Of a stretch of DNA of 64,000 bases, positions 43,504-56,800 are shown one piece after another (the stretch's first letter is position 1; each line of letters opens with the position of its first letter). The stretch covers positions 67,218,330 to 67,282,329 of the forward strand of contig JAAALK010000079.1 in assembly GCA_019279435.1 (NCBI GenBank), given 5' to 3'. A model generated the notes under the pieces. It did no database searches. It saw nothing but the letters and a program-made list of their open reading frames with translations, and had not been told where the DNA came from. The DNA is from Zizania palustris. Taxonomy: Eukaryota; Streptophyta; Magnoliopsida; Poales; Poaceae. The position numbers and the translations under genes were made by a program.

Positions 43504-46500
43504 ATGGCGATGGCCACCGCGCTCTCCGCCTCCCTCCCGCGCCTCCCGCCTCGCCACCGCTTCCCCACGTCCCACTCCGCTCCCTCCAGAGGAGTCCGGC
43601 TGAGAGAGCCTCCTCTCCCGGCGACTCGCCTCGCTGCCGCGGCCTCGGCGGCGGCGCCCTCCGAGGTCCTTGACTCCACCAACGGGGCCGTCCCCTTGGC
43701 CAGAGGCGGCACCGGGCAGCAGTACGGGAGGGAGTATTTCCCCTTGGCCGCTGTAGTCGGGCAGGTGAGCACACTTCTCTCTGCATAGGCATAGCTTCTC
43801 CGCATTGCTGCTGCTGAAGCGCCGAGTAGCGGTTGCCCTCGACCATAGTGGTGGAATTTGACGCATTTCATCGTGCGAATGGAGTTACACGGGCGATTCA
43901 ATAAATGCAATTCGGTTTTGTTGTATTTCGTGCTAGTGTAAGCGACCACGCACAGTAGTGTGTCACTTCGATTAGACTCCGCGAATCAGTGTACATGTAG
44001 CTATCAGTACAGATTTTACATCAAGTCAAGGCGATTGCATAAATATTATGGTCTCCTTTGGAATGGAGGAATTTCTTAAATGTTTTCATCGGAATTGCCC
44101 ATGAAACTCCCATAAAATCCCTGCGTTCCGAGCGAGCCTTATGTTTTTTGACCATGAGTTATTCTGCAGTGATCCTATTTGAAGCTGAAATTAAGTAATA
44201 AAATAACATAAATAATCAGTTTCGAGCTTTGGTTTTCCTAGTGTTTCCTGCGTTGAATTATGGTGGTCTTTGTTTTTGTTCTAACTTTGAGTCTGTTGTG
44301 GTGCTCCAGGATGCAATTAAAACTGCTCTGCTGCTTGGGGCGATTGATTGTGAGATTGGAGGCATCGCCATCTCAGGGAAGCGTGGGACAGCAAAGACGG
44401 TGATGGCTCGTGGCTTGCATGCTATGCTTCCACCTATTGAGGTGGTTGTAGGCTCGACTGCAAATGCTGATCCTAACGTCCCAGAAGAGTAAGATTCCCA
44501 GATGCTCATTCTAATAATGCTTTCAGGACTTCTTCTTTAAGCACTGAAATTCTTCTTTTCACCTCCAGAAGTTTTAAACCAATTACTATTAGGATTGTTC
44601 ACTTTCATTTCTGAAGTGCTTGTCACATGTCCAGGTCAACTGACTTGATTGTTTTCTGCTTATTACAGATGGGAGGATGGTTTATCTGACCAACTTCAAT
44701 ATGATGTTGACGGTAACTTGAAGACTGAGATTGTCAAAACACCTTTTGTGCAGGTATACCGCACCAGATTTTTTTTCAATACTTTCGCCATTCCCTTGTT
44801 AGTTCAACTAACCTGCAGGTTTCCCCTTGACAGATTCCACTTGGTATTACAGAGGATAGGCTAATTGGATCAGTTGATGTTGAAGCATCTGTGAGATCAG
44901 GAACTACTGTGTTTCAACCGGGTCTTCTTGCTGAAGCTCACAGAGGTGTTCTTTATGTTGATGAGATAAATCTTTTGGATGAGGGCATAAGCAATCTACT
45001 TCTGAATGTCTTGACGGAGGGAGTTAATATTGTGGAAAGAGAGGGCATTAGCTTTCGCCATCCGTGCAAACCACTTCTAATTGCTACTTACAACCCAGAG
45101 GAAGGATCTGTACGTGAACACTTACTTGATCGTATTGCAATTAATTTAAGGTACTTTAGACTATGTATTGCTCGTTCACTTGCTTCTTTTTAACCAAGTT
45201 CAGGTTTATTATCTTATTTGTCAGGGGTTGGTGTGGCTAACATAAGAAAATCCTCCCTGCATTTATGAACTACCATAAATTGCTCATTGACATACTGTTG
45301 TTTTGTTGCAGCGCTGATCTTCCAATGACTTTTGATGATCGTGTGGCAGCTGTGAATATTGCCACACAATTTCAGGAGTCCAGCAAAGAGGTTTTTAAAA
45401 TGGTGGAAGAAGAAACTGAGGTTGCAAAAACCCAGGTAAAATCCTTTATTGAACCATAATAGGGTGAAGACACTGTTTAGCTTCTGTTATCATTTTCTCT
45501 GTATTGCACACAAAACTTTCTTCAGAACAGTAATATCCAATCAGTAAGTTATCACAAAATATGTAGATTTATTTGTATGTCAGTGATATCAACACTTATG
45601 CTTACAGCAGATAAACAATCATATCAGACAAACAAGTTGATGTTTTCACACCTAAGGACAACTTGTATGATTTCCATATATTTTTCCCTTACCTTCATAG
45701 TCTACACATTTGTGGTTGTGTATTTTGAAATCCCAATGTCATCCATGATCCATTTATGCTGATTAACTGGCTGTACCCACATTTATATTATACTCCCTCT
45801 GCACTCTGCCATTAAACATATTTTGTCTGGCCTAACATTTGAAACTTCGACCTTTAGTATATGTAAAAGGTGTATAGACTGGCCACACAAAAATAATGGC
45901 ATCATAATTTTGTTGACAATACCTTTTGGAGTACATAACTTTTATTATTTTACTAGTACACTATTAAAAAAATCAAAGCCCCACATTGAAGACTTCAAAT
46001 GTGAAGAGTGACTTAAACTTGCTATGAGGGAGTTTTAGTTGAAAACAGTATTATGTACTGTCCATCTCACAGGCAATACATGGTATCACAGATAATTTTG
46101 GCAAGAGAGTATCTGAAGGATGTTGTAATCAGCACAGAGCAGCTCAAATATCTTGTCATGGAAGCTATACGCGGTGGCTGTCAGGTTAGTTTACTTTGTT
46201 GGACATTGATGATACTCCAGTGAAAGGATTTCTGAGCTCTGCTGGCATAAGCTGGGTGAGGAGCTTAATGAAATTTTGCACTGTTCTGTTCTGGTCTGTA
46301 GTCTGTACCCCATGTTTGTGCATTCTGATCATATGTGGCAATTTGGCTAAAACCTGCGTACGTTGATGTTTTAACCTTGCAATCCACACTGGAGTCCTAT
46401 ACATATTACAAATGAGTATTTGTAATTTTGTATGTCATCAGTACATGTATTCCATTATATCTGATCTCAGCCGTAGATGCCATAGATGCTTAAGATTTTT

Positions 46501-49500
46501 ATTTTTTTCAATTAATGTGAGGATTCCTAGATTTTTCTGATTAATGTAGGGATTTCTATCCTTTTTAGTAAAGGGACTTGTCTAGATACTATACTGGTCT
46601 AGTGTGCAACATGTGGTTAATGACTTAATGTAACACCAAAAGTAATCATAGTTTTTGAGACATCGATGCCACTTTTTTGTGATTGATGTAATTCCAAATG
46701 TAGGTAGTATGGACTATGGATGTGTTCTAATAGTAAACATATAAATCTGTCACTCATTTGCAGGGGCACCGGGCTGAGCTGTATGCTGCTCGAGTGGCAA
46801 AATGTCTTGCTTCCATGGAAGGACGTGAAAAAGTATATGTGGATGACCTTAAGAAAGCTGTTAAGTATACTTATGCCTGTGAATTTTTCATTGTGTAATA
46901 CAGTGAGACACCCCTGTAATTTCTGTTGATAACTATTCGTTTTCTTCATCCTCTTTACTCAAATGTATCAAATGAATCATGCATCATGAATTCATGACTT
47001 GTTAAGAACAAATTAGAAAGTTGCAAAGTTGCAAGTATGTAAACGCCACAGCAAAACAAATTTTGCCCTTGCATGGCTCACAATTTTCTTTTGCCATGCT
47101 GGCTGTATATTCTGAATAAAGTTAGACATCTGACATGTGTGCTACCTTCTTACAGGTAGAGCTAGTTATTCTACCTCGATCAATTCTATCTGATAATCCA
47201 CAGGAGCAGCAAAACCAACAACCCCCACCTCCACCCCCACCCCCACCCCCACCCCCACCGCAGGATCAAGATTCTCAAGAAGATCAAGATGAGGAAGAGG
47301 ATGACCAAGAGGTTAATATATCTTATTCAACAATTGATATTTTATGCCTTGTTCATTTGTTTTCTTGGAGCTCATTAGGTGTACTCTTGAACAGGACGAT
47401 GATGAAGAAAATGAACAACAGGAACAACAGATACCTGAGGAGTTCATTTTTGATGCTGATGGTGGTATAGTAGATGATAAACTCCTTTTCTTTGCTCAGC
47501 AAGCACAAAGACGGCGAGGAAAAGCTGGGCGAGCAAAAAATGTCATATTCTCAGAAGATAGGGGCCGATATATAAAACCTATGCTTCCCAAGGTAAATTT
47601 CTTGAATCACTTATTGTACCAAGATCTTGATCCAAATCTTTATTTTCCTCGTAATTCAATGCTTGTAGCACTCTAGAGCTTCACCCTATCTAGAAATGGG
47701 TGCCTCGTTTTTCCTATTGATACATTTGTCGTGTCCTGGCAAGGCTGGCATTCTCTTTACTTGATATATCAAACACTTACAGTCCTGTACTGCAGTGTTC
47801 CATTGCATGTTGTTCCCATCTTATTTCTTGGCTTGCACCCTCCTTACAAATGGGCTCCTAATATAAGGAGTTAATTGTATTGTAGGGTCCAGTAAGGAGG
47901 TTAGCTGTTGATGCGACCCTTCGAGCAGCTGCTCCATACCAGAAACTGAGAAGAGCAAAATATCATGACAGCAAAAGAAAAGTTTTTGTTGAAAAAACTG
48001 ACATGAGAGCTAAAAGAATGGCTCGAAAAGCAGGAGCACTGGTAAATCTCTCTCTCTCTTTCTCTCCAAACCTTTAGAACTATCAAACTATTTGTTTACC
48101 CTGCCCTGGTTGTGCAGTAAACATTGTTGTCCAATCATGAGATTTAACTGCCCTGCGGACTTACTTTTTGACAGGTCATATTTGTTGTGGATGCAAGTGG
48201 TAGCATGGCTCTGAATCGCATGCAGAATGCGAAAGGCGCAGCATTGAAGTTACTTGCAGAAAGCTACACAAGCAGAGATCAGGTATTTTACTCGTTGCCC
48301 TGTAATCCACCTTCAACTGTGTTCCCTGTTGCCCCCTGGAGTTGTATGTTTTCAAGTAAGGAGCTCTGCCACAATTAAGAGGAGCAAAAGAGTAGTCAGG
48401 TGTGTCTTTTTTATGTCTAAAAGGTATATTTTTTAGATAATGGATCTAAAAGGTATATGATTAATATGGTTAGCTTGTATGCTATCAATTCTTAAACTGA
48501 ACAACCTTAGCTTTGTATCTTGACATCTATCTCAGGTTTCAATCATTCCATTTCGTGGAGATTATGCTGAGGTTCTACTTCCGCCTTCAAGATCCATAGC
48601 AATGGCCCGCAAACGTCTTGAGAAGCTACCATGTGGTGGCGGTTCTCCTTTAGCTCACGGCCTTAGTACAGTAAGAACTAAGCATTGCCTTGAATTTTGC
48701 TATATGCTATACGTATTGAATAACAATGTGGTTTCAACCTCAAAGGCTGTCAGAGTAGGGTTGAATGCTGAAAAGAGTGGTGATGTTGGACGTATAATGA
48801 TTGTTGCAATCACCGATGGAAGAGCTAATGTGTCACTGAAGAGATCAACTGATCCAGAAGCTGCTGCAGATGCACCAAGACCTTCTTCTCAAGAATTAAA
48901 GGTGCAACTCCTATCTAACACCATAATACCGCATGATATGGAAATTATTTATTTTAAAAGAAATACTTAAATTACTTCCAAGTTGCTTTCTTAGAACCCT
49001 GTACGGCTGTACCAACCATTCTAAAGCTGTCATGATATTTGTCTTTTCCAAGGATGAAATACTTGAGGTGGCTGGCAAAATATACAAGGCAGGAATGTCA
49101 CTTCTTGTCATTGATACCGAGAACAAGTTTGTATCCACAGGATTTGCCAAGGAAATTGCAAGGGTTGCCCAAGGTATTCTCGACATGACATATCTTGAAT
49201 TATTAGGCGATACTATCTCTCGCTCCAAGTATTAGGTCCCGTTTGGATGACCTTACTTATTTTTAGGGACTAAAACTTGCTTATTTTAGTAGGATCTAAA
49301 GTTTAGTCTTTTTGTTTGGATGTAGAGATTAAATATCATTTAATGAGAGAGTCATAAACGAGGATAGAGTGTGCATGTCACTTTTAGTTCCAATAAGCAA
49401 CATTCAAAGGACTAATGGACTAAATTTTAGGGACTAAAGTTTAGTTCTAATAAGCAATCTTGTTTGGGATTTTAGGGACTAAATTGGACTAAACTTTAGT

Positions 49501-49852
49501 CTCTAAAAATAAGCAACCCCAATCCAAAGGGGGCCTTAGTCGTCTTAGCCTTTTAGATTATTACACAAGAATTAAGAAAATAAATCAAATAACTTTCTTT
49601 TCTTGTTTTCTGGATCTTAGCACAAAATTACCATGATAGTACGAGTTAGAGGAGGTAACCTTGTAATAATAACACAAATAGATGTCCGCCATCTACGTCA
49701 CTAAGCACCAGAATACTCCTGTGCTGAAATCTCCTGATATTAAACTCGTTTTCTTGCTTTGCCCAGGAAAATATTATTACCTGCCAAACGCTTCAGACGC
49801 TGTTATTTCTGCTGCCACCAAGACTGCACTCTCGGACTTGAAGAGCTCTTGA
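43504..49852 (+). CDS. CHLD: Magnesium chelatase subunit D
   Basis: Fifteen exons: 43504-43764, 44310-44488, 44669-44753, 44834-45150, 45312-45435, 46092-46184, 46764-46859, 47156-47311, 47395-47592, 47886-48041, 48175-48282, 48536-48670, 48746-48901, 49053-49173 and 49767-49852, in frame to 756 aa. ChlD works with ChlI and ChlH in the plastid to insert Mg2+ into protoporphyrin IX, the first committed step of chlorophyll synthesis. Residues 1 to about 45 look like a transit peptide. An AAA+ region follows with GKRGTAKT (110-117) and [12 protein letters not shown] linker of 13 prolines (about 408-420) and an acidic stretch leads to the C-terminal integrin I-like (VWA) domain with MIDAS motif DASGS (561-565) and the [11 protein letters not shown] and AITDGRAN segments. 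The length is within a few residues of the rice protein as I recall it. Donors of exons 7 and 8 are weak (GTTAAG, GTTAAT). The last intron holds a 301-bp MITE. Confidence 0.95.
49235..49535. mobile_element. Tourist-type MITE in last chlD intron
   Basis: Ends GGTCCCGTTTGGATGACC and (complement) GGCCCCCTTTGGATTGGG with a TTA duplication at 49232-49234 and 49536-49538 are the PIF/Harbinger Tourist signature. Repeated TTTAGGGACTAAA words fill the interior. Length 301 bp. Confidence 0.85.
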
Positions 49853-50308
49853 TGTTGAAGCATCGAACACTCGTCTCTGTTTCATCCTCAGATATGGGTA
49901 GTGTGCCTTCGTTGCTGCAGCAGTGTTCACGTTTTGTGTAACTTTGAGACGTTTCGGCTTCGATGACCAGTTTTGGCGTAGGGTTTCACCATGAGAGTTC
50001 GAACCCGAGCTTAGCCTCGTGTACAAGATCACATTTCTTCTCCTCTTTCTCCCTAATAATTGGCCATGTAGATATGGTGTTGTTGAGTATAGTTCTAAGA
50101 AACATTCATAAAATGATGCGAAGAGATTACCCTAAATCAGTGTGGTTAAAAACGGTAGTCCGGTAAATTAGCCCGCACTTGTCGAAGCAGAGCTGCGTCC
50201 ACCTGCACGAGTTATGCGTAGATTAATGAAGCCATTCTTGAACCAGTTACCGTCGTTAATGGATTAACGGATATACTGTTACATGTCAATGTAATAATCA
50301 AATTAGGC

Positions 50309-50602
50309 CATGTTTGGTTACGGAACTTTATTCTCCATTTATTTACTTTACTAAACTTTAGTTACTAGTTGTTTGGTTCTAGTGACTAAAATTTATTAAA
50401 TGAGTTAAATAAGTACCAAAATGTTTCTAATAAATAACTGTGCAAATGTCTTTTATCTCATCCGAGAGACATTAATGAGGGGTATTCTCTGTTATTAATA
50501 TTTTTAGCAACTTCATGGTGACTAAAAAGATAAAATTTAAGTAAATTTAGTCACTTTTAATCGCATGATTGACATTTTAGAGCAAGGTGAACCAAACGGG
50601 CT
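50309..50602. mobile_element. Tourist-like MITE between chlD and the BRCT gene
   Basis: Left GGCCATGTTTGGTTACGGAA and the complement of the right end GCCCGTTTGGTTCACCTTGC form inverted ends; TTTAGTTACTAG, AGTGACTAAA and related words occur inside. It resembles the outer MITE near 36941-37409. The duplicated target is unclear. Confidence 0.55.
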
Positions 50603-50858
50603 ATTATCAGTATTGTGAAACCCTCATTGTGCATGTGTATAGCTAGCGGTATTAGAGAGCTAGGTGGGGCCCACTTGTCAGTCACCACTGTGGAATTCCT
50701 CGCAGAAAAGCCCTCCTTCACTGTGATTTCTGGCGCGAATCATTATTTTCAGATTAAATTAAAGAAAAGAAAAAAGAAACAGAGGGGGAGATGGAGATCC
50801 TCGCGCCCCATCTGTCTTCTTCTCGTGGCGGCGGCGAGCCCGGCGTCTGCCCGCCGCC

Positions 50859-53800
50859 ATGTCGACCTGCGGCTACCACTCCCCGCGCTTCTCCGAGGTA
50901 ACCCTCCCCCCCACCCAAATCCACACACGCACCTCCCCTCTTCCCCCGGCTCTCTGTATCGGGCGCGCGGCGCGCCCCGCTGCATTTGGCCGGAGCGGCC
51001 GAGTGATTTTGTATGTAAGCCACGAACTGTAGTTCCTCTCCGAATAATCTCAGAGAGTTTGTGTTGCTTTGTTCAGGACATTGCCTATCTCCCTCAATGG
51101 CTTCAGCCGCATCAACCGCCGGCAGTTGGCGAGCACCAAAAGGACAGCGTCGTCGTTTCGTCTCCGTCTTGTGAGGTGCTCCTCGTTTTTCTCCTTTTGC
51201 GTTGGTCGGTGGCAATCTGGTGGGGGTTTAGTTCATCTTTGATTCTTTTTAGTAACGCCGGCTTGCCTGGTCACCACATCTTTAGCGATAATAATGAAGC
51301 CAATAATCGGTAGGAATGAGATATGCTGAATCTAATCCGAATATCTGATGTATACACCAATATTTCTTGGTACACAGCTGGTTATGATCCGATGACCGAG
51401 GTTCTTTCTTGAGTTGCAGAATTGTGTGTTTATTGGAGATCCTGCACAAGAGCAACATATCGCAATGGCGGATACTACTAGTTGCAGCGAGTTTCGTTTG
51501 CACTGGTCGGGAGATAATGGTACACCTGCTGGAACTACTCCAAGCAGTGGCAGTGTAAGTTTTAGGAATGCTGTTCCTTACTTGGATTGCATGAATTCTG
51601 GATGCATGCCATCATTGACTTGAAAATGTTCCATGTAAGAAAAGCATATTCATTCTAGAAAGTTCCAGAAGAAGTTAATCATAACCAAGAAGGTTGTTTA
51701 TAAAGAAACAACAAGAAAAATCATATTGGTTTTGCACGAACAAAGTTACAAATACTTTCCTGATTTTAACATAATTGATCAAATAATCACGCAGTCAACT
51801 ACAGACAATTCTCAGGAACTTTCAACCATATACAGCCATTTCAGATAGCTGGTCATACATCTGGGGCTCAAGCAGCTACTCTTCAAAGAGATTCTACAAT
51901 CTTCCCTACAAGCATATTACACCTCCCCAGGTTTTTACGTGGATTTGGAAGTCAAGGTGCAGGTGCTGCTACAAACTCAGAGTCTTCTTTTGGCTGCTGA
52001 TAATGGTCAGGTTAAATACAAGAAACATCATGAGAAGGAAGAAATTCAAAATTGAGATTTGAGAACAACAACAACAACAACAACTGTGTACTCTGTGGCC
52101 AGAATGCGGAAGAAACATCTTATCACATCTTGCCTGTTTAGCGCTGAATGTTGGTTTTCAATCGATCTCTCCTGGAATTTGGCATTGCCATTCTACCACA
52201 TGCCCTCTTTCACAAAAAACGACTTTGCCAGAAATTTCTTCATGGAGGTTATCATAATCGGACCCTGGACAATTTGGAATCATAGAAACCATATCATCTT
52301 TGAGAACCAGAGAGCTTCCTTGCCGAATTGGAGAGAAAGCGTCAATCATGGACTTGTTGTCCAATCTGCTAGATTCCCAGAAGAGCTTAAATACCCTATG
52401 TTTAGTTGGTTTAATCAAAATTAATTGTTCCCCCCTTCTCATTTTCTCTCTTGTTCCTGTTTAACGCTTATTGGCCTTTGTCTGTTTTTTTTATTATACA
52501 ACCCTCAGTAGGAGCCTCTCCTGGTTTTACTCAAACATTGATCAATTAATCATATGTAAACTTCAATCCTGGATATATAAATATTTGCATACGATGTGCT
52601 ATGCTAATTTCTCCTTAATATTATTTCTTCAAATATTCTCTTGTTCTGTGAAGTCATAACATATTTTGAATGTTTTCCCTCCAAACCCTACAGGTAGTGC
52701 CTTTCTACCTGCATCTTTCTTCAGAAAGTGCTGCACAACTCTCCTCAACTCAAGCCAATGACAAACCCCAGATTCTAAACTCCCGTGCATGCAAAGAGTT
52801 AGATGGCTTTTGTATTGAGGACCAAGCACAAGAGATCAGGGCAGTGCCACAAAATCAATCACAAGGCAAAGATCTCCAAGAAATGTGCAAAATAGCTACT
52901 GGAGAAATCGATAAATCTTGTGATTCCAAAGGACTCAGAAAACCGTCTGGAGGAAAGGTTGATGTTCATAAGCTCTGTAACGCAGATGTAAACGATGCAG
53001 TTGAACTATCTATTGCAGCCTCTGAAGCCATGGTTATTGTGGAGATGATGCTTCTTGATTCTCAGTCTGATAAGCTGGCTACAGAAGGCTTAGAAGCTGC
53101 TCTACATGTGAAAGAAGCTCGGAAACAGTGTTTTCTTGAGGAGCCACGATATTCTCACAGATCCTCTGTAAGTGATCTGGATGAGACTGATGGACTTGCA
53201 GAATTGGATGAGACTGAAATGCTCAATGCATTCCAAGATGTTGGCCTGTCTCTTGTTCAAACTGCTTGCATATCTCAAGGTCAGAACATAAGCGATTTGA
53301 AACAGAAAATCTCTCAGACTAGTTCTCGCACATGTGATGGGAAAGACATCTTAGAGATTTTCTCTTCTGAGAAACAAAATATAAGATGTCATGGCCAAGA
53401 TTGTGATGCTAATGACCATGTATCTGATTCTTTAGCAAACAATGGCTCAGCTGGTATGTTATGTAATGAATTGACTCAAGGTTGTGATTCTGTAAATCAG
53501 ACAGCTCTAGATAAAGGAATCTCATGCTTGAGAAATAAGGAAAGTGCTTACCAGGTGTTGGCCCAAAACAATGCTAATTTTTCTGGAAGCTTGGGGATTC
53601 CAGTAAGAAGGCACAATATCCTTGAGGTAACTTTGATGCCAATCAAATGCTTTAGCATCAAATGGTATTGATGCAAAATAAACTTCATCTATTTCTGTAT
53701 CTGTCACATTGTAATATAAATTTTCTTTCCAGGAAGGTGGAGTAGTTTCTGCACAGACAAATGTTGGTACAAGGAAGCGTGTAAAGGAATTGTTCGACAA

Positions 53801-56800
53801 AGAAACAAGCTTCATTTCTGAGTCAATGGATAGCATGCATGAGTGCCCTTCTACATCTAGAATTGTATCCATGGAAATGATTGCATCTTCAAGAGCTTCT
53901 TTTCTGCACAAAACTGAAGGTTTCTGTGAGGAAAATCAAGGTGCTGAAGCTGCAGAGTTGTGTTCTCAAGTACTATGTTCAAGCTTGTCACTTGTGGATC
54001 CTCTTTGTTCCATTGTTCCATGTAGCATATCTTGCAATGAAGGACCCCTTAGTCAGGCTCCTGAATGCAAACAAAGTAAAGAGGAGGAAGAATTCGTCAA
54101 TCCCAAGGAATCTCCCATGAAGCAGGATCTTGAGGGAGAAGCTGGTCCATCTTGTAGGCCTTTAATCAGGAGATACAGTTCTCTCAGGCCTTTTAGCACA
54201 ATAGTACCTAGATCATTTATATCAGGAGGTAGCGGAACTCATAATGATGTTGATGTGGCAGTTTGTCAGCAGAAAAGATTCACAGCAGTAACTTTAAACA
54301 AGAAGATTCGACGCGTGCAAGCCTCTAAACTATTTGTAGAAGATAGTGTTGAAGCTGGAAATTTGCAAGAATTTCCTAAGATCCAGAAGAAGTCATCTTG
54401 TGATCAGGGTTCTAGTGAGCATCAAACCACTAAGCATAATCTTAAAAGAAAGAGAGTTCAATTTTCAGAAGCTATAATTAATACCAGGAAAACCAAGAAG
54501 AATAGAAGGATGCAGACTCAATCTCGGTTCAGCTGTAAGTTTTCCCTTATCAATTATCATTTATCACATACATCTTATTAATACCATTCCAATCATCAGT
54601 CATTTTAGTGATCCTTACTGTTGAGTATTTCAGGGTCAGGTAGCAGACCCGTTGACACATTGCAGTCCAGGGAATACATTGATAATAAAGAAGCCATATT
54701 TCATGGTCTAGATTTTTTGTTGACTGGATTTCAGAGTCACAAGGAAAAAGAAATCGAGTCATTAATCCGAAAATTTGGAGGTTATGTTATCTCTAAAGTG
54801 CCACCCTGTCCACTTGATAAAAGAAGCAAGCTTGCAGAGCTTGCAAGGAAGATTCCCATAGTTCTTTCTCCTAAAAAGGTTTGTTAGTCCACTTCCTTTT
54901 TGTGGAACTTTTTATTGATTACGAATGATGAGAATACACTCACATGTATTTAAAATTGCCCATTCATATTTGGACCATATTTTGCACTTATGTGTCACAT
55001 GCATTTGTTGTGACAGGTATCAACGGCTAAGTTCTTGTACGGCTGTGCTATCAATTCCTGGACGCTGAATCCCAATTGGCTTTTTGATTCTCTTCAATCT
55101 GGTGTCATGTTGCCACCTGGAAAGTAAGACAATCTATTTGCATCTATGACATGTTCTGAGATGCTTTTGTACACAAATTGCATGAAACCTATCCTCTGAA
55201 AATGTAGTTTTGAATTGGTATTTTTCATATTTGTTGATAGAGCTTCCGTGTTGCACATCTTTCATGAAGTAATCAAGGAATAGTATTAGTAATCATTTAT
55301 GACATTTCCATAAGATCTGCCATTTTATCGGTGGTTCTCTGAAGTATCTATGGATTCTAGAGTTATTAATAACGACATTATTCAGTCTATTATAATTTGC
55401 CATGTATATTGTAAATGTCAGAAATTCCGTATTGATGTCCTTAATTATTCATGAAGAATTATGCAACATTGATATGATTAACTATCTTAATTTCCCATGC
55501 TGTAAATCATAAGCCTAACTACACAATACATACATACATGGTTATCACGGCGCCCCGGCGAACCAGTCGCCAGCGAACCGACTGGACGCCTAGGCGCCTA
55601 GGTGGGCGCCTAGGCGACCAAAAATTGGCATAGCATACAAGATTCACACACTGGCCGCTATAAAAGGGCTCGCAACATACACGCACCCTGGCCACCCCCC
55701 GCCTCCGCCTCCTCCTCCTCCTCCGGTTTCCTCCCCTCTCGTCGGCATACTGCCTGCTGCTGCCTGCTTGCTGCTGCCTGCTGCGGCGAGGGAGCAGGGG
55801 AGGGGGAAGCAGAGCCCGCGGCCGGCGGCGGCGCAACTCGCAAGGGGAGGGGAAGCAGTGGCGGCCGGGCGGCCGGCGGCGCAAGGGACAGCAGATCCGG
55901 CGGCCGGCGGCGCAAGGGACAGCAGATCTGGCGGCCGGCGCCGCAAGGGACAGCAGATCCGGCGGCCGGCAGCGCAAGGGACAGAGGCGGCGGCGCAACT
56001 CGCAATGGACAGACACTACAACTTGCCCTAGGCGCCCGCCCAGACACGCCCGGCGACCGCCTAGTCGCCATGGGCGACGCCTAGAAGCTCCAGGCGGGCG
56101 CCTAACTCCACCAGACGAGGCGATTGACCATGGCGTCCGGCGGTGACCGCCTGGACGCCTAGTCGGCGCCTAGGCGTCGCCTAGGCGACGCCGTGACAAC
56201 CATGCATACATAGCCAACATTATTATTTATTTATTTTAACCAGCTACTGTACATCTGTATGTTCTTTCACCAAAGCCCAACTGGTTGATTCTTTCTCAAA
56301 CATAGTCGATGAACATTTGTGCTACCATAATTTTGAGAAATTAATAATTCATCAAACGACCTTATTTTATTGTCTATTTGAAATATGGTCGTGCTCTGTT
56401 CTTGATGCTCAGTTTTTTTGCCATGCTATATCCTTTTTCTAGGTATGCTATTCGACAAGTGCATGCAATGAAGAGTAATTCAACGTTTGACCAGTCACTT
56501 CACCTAAAAAACAACAAATTTTTATTTGATGGAGTAGGATTCATGATCCTTGGGAAAATCAGCTTCTGTTCAAAATTTTCCAACGTTATCAAGGTATGTT
56601 GCAACCTGCAAGAATAGCCATACTGTAAACTAATCAAGTGATTGATGGTTTGCTAATCAAATAAAATTCCGATGGCATCTTCTGTGAATTACAACTAATC
56701 TTTTGAGTCTTCACCTGAATTATTTCACTTCTAAGTTGATTATGCCGAATAACATTTGCTGGATGAATTTGATTTTGACAGTAACCATTTAAAATTTGTA

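Noticed and set aside
45790..46010. Stowaway-like half-end in chlD intron 5
   Set aside because: ACTCCCTCTG is present at one side only; no inverted partner was seen.
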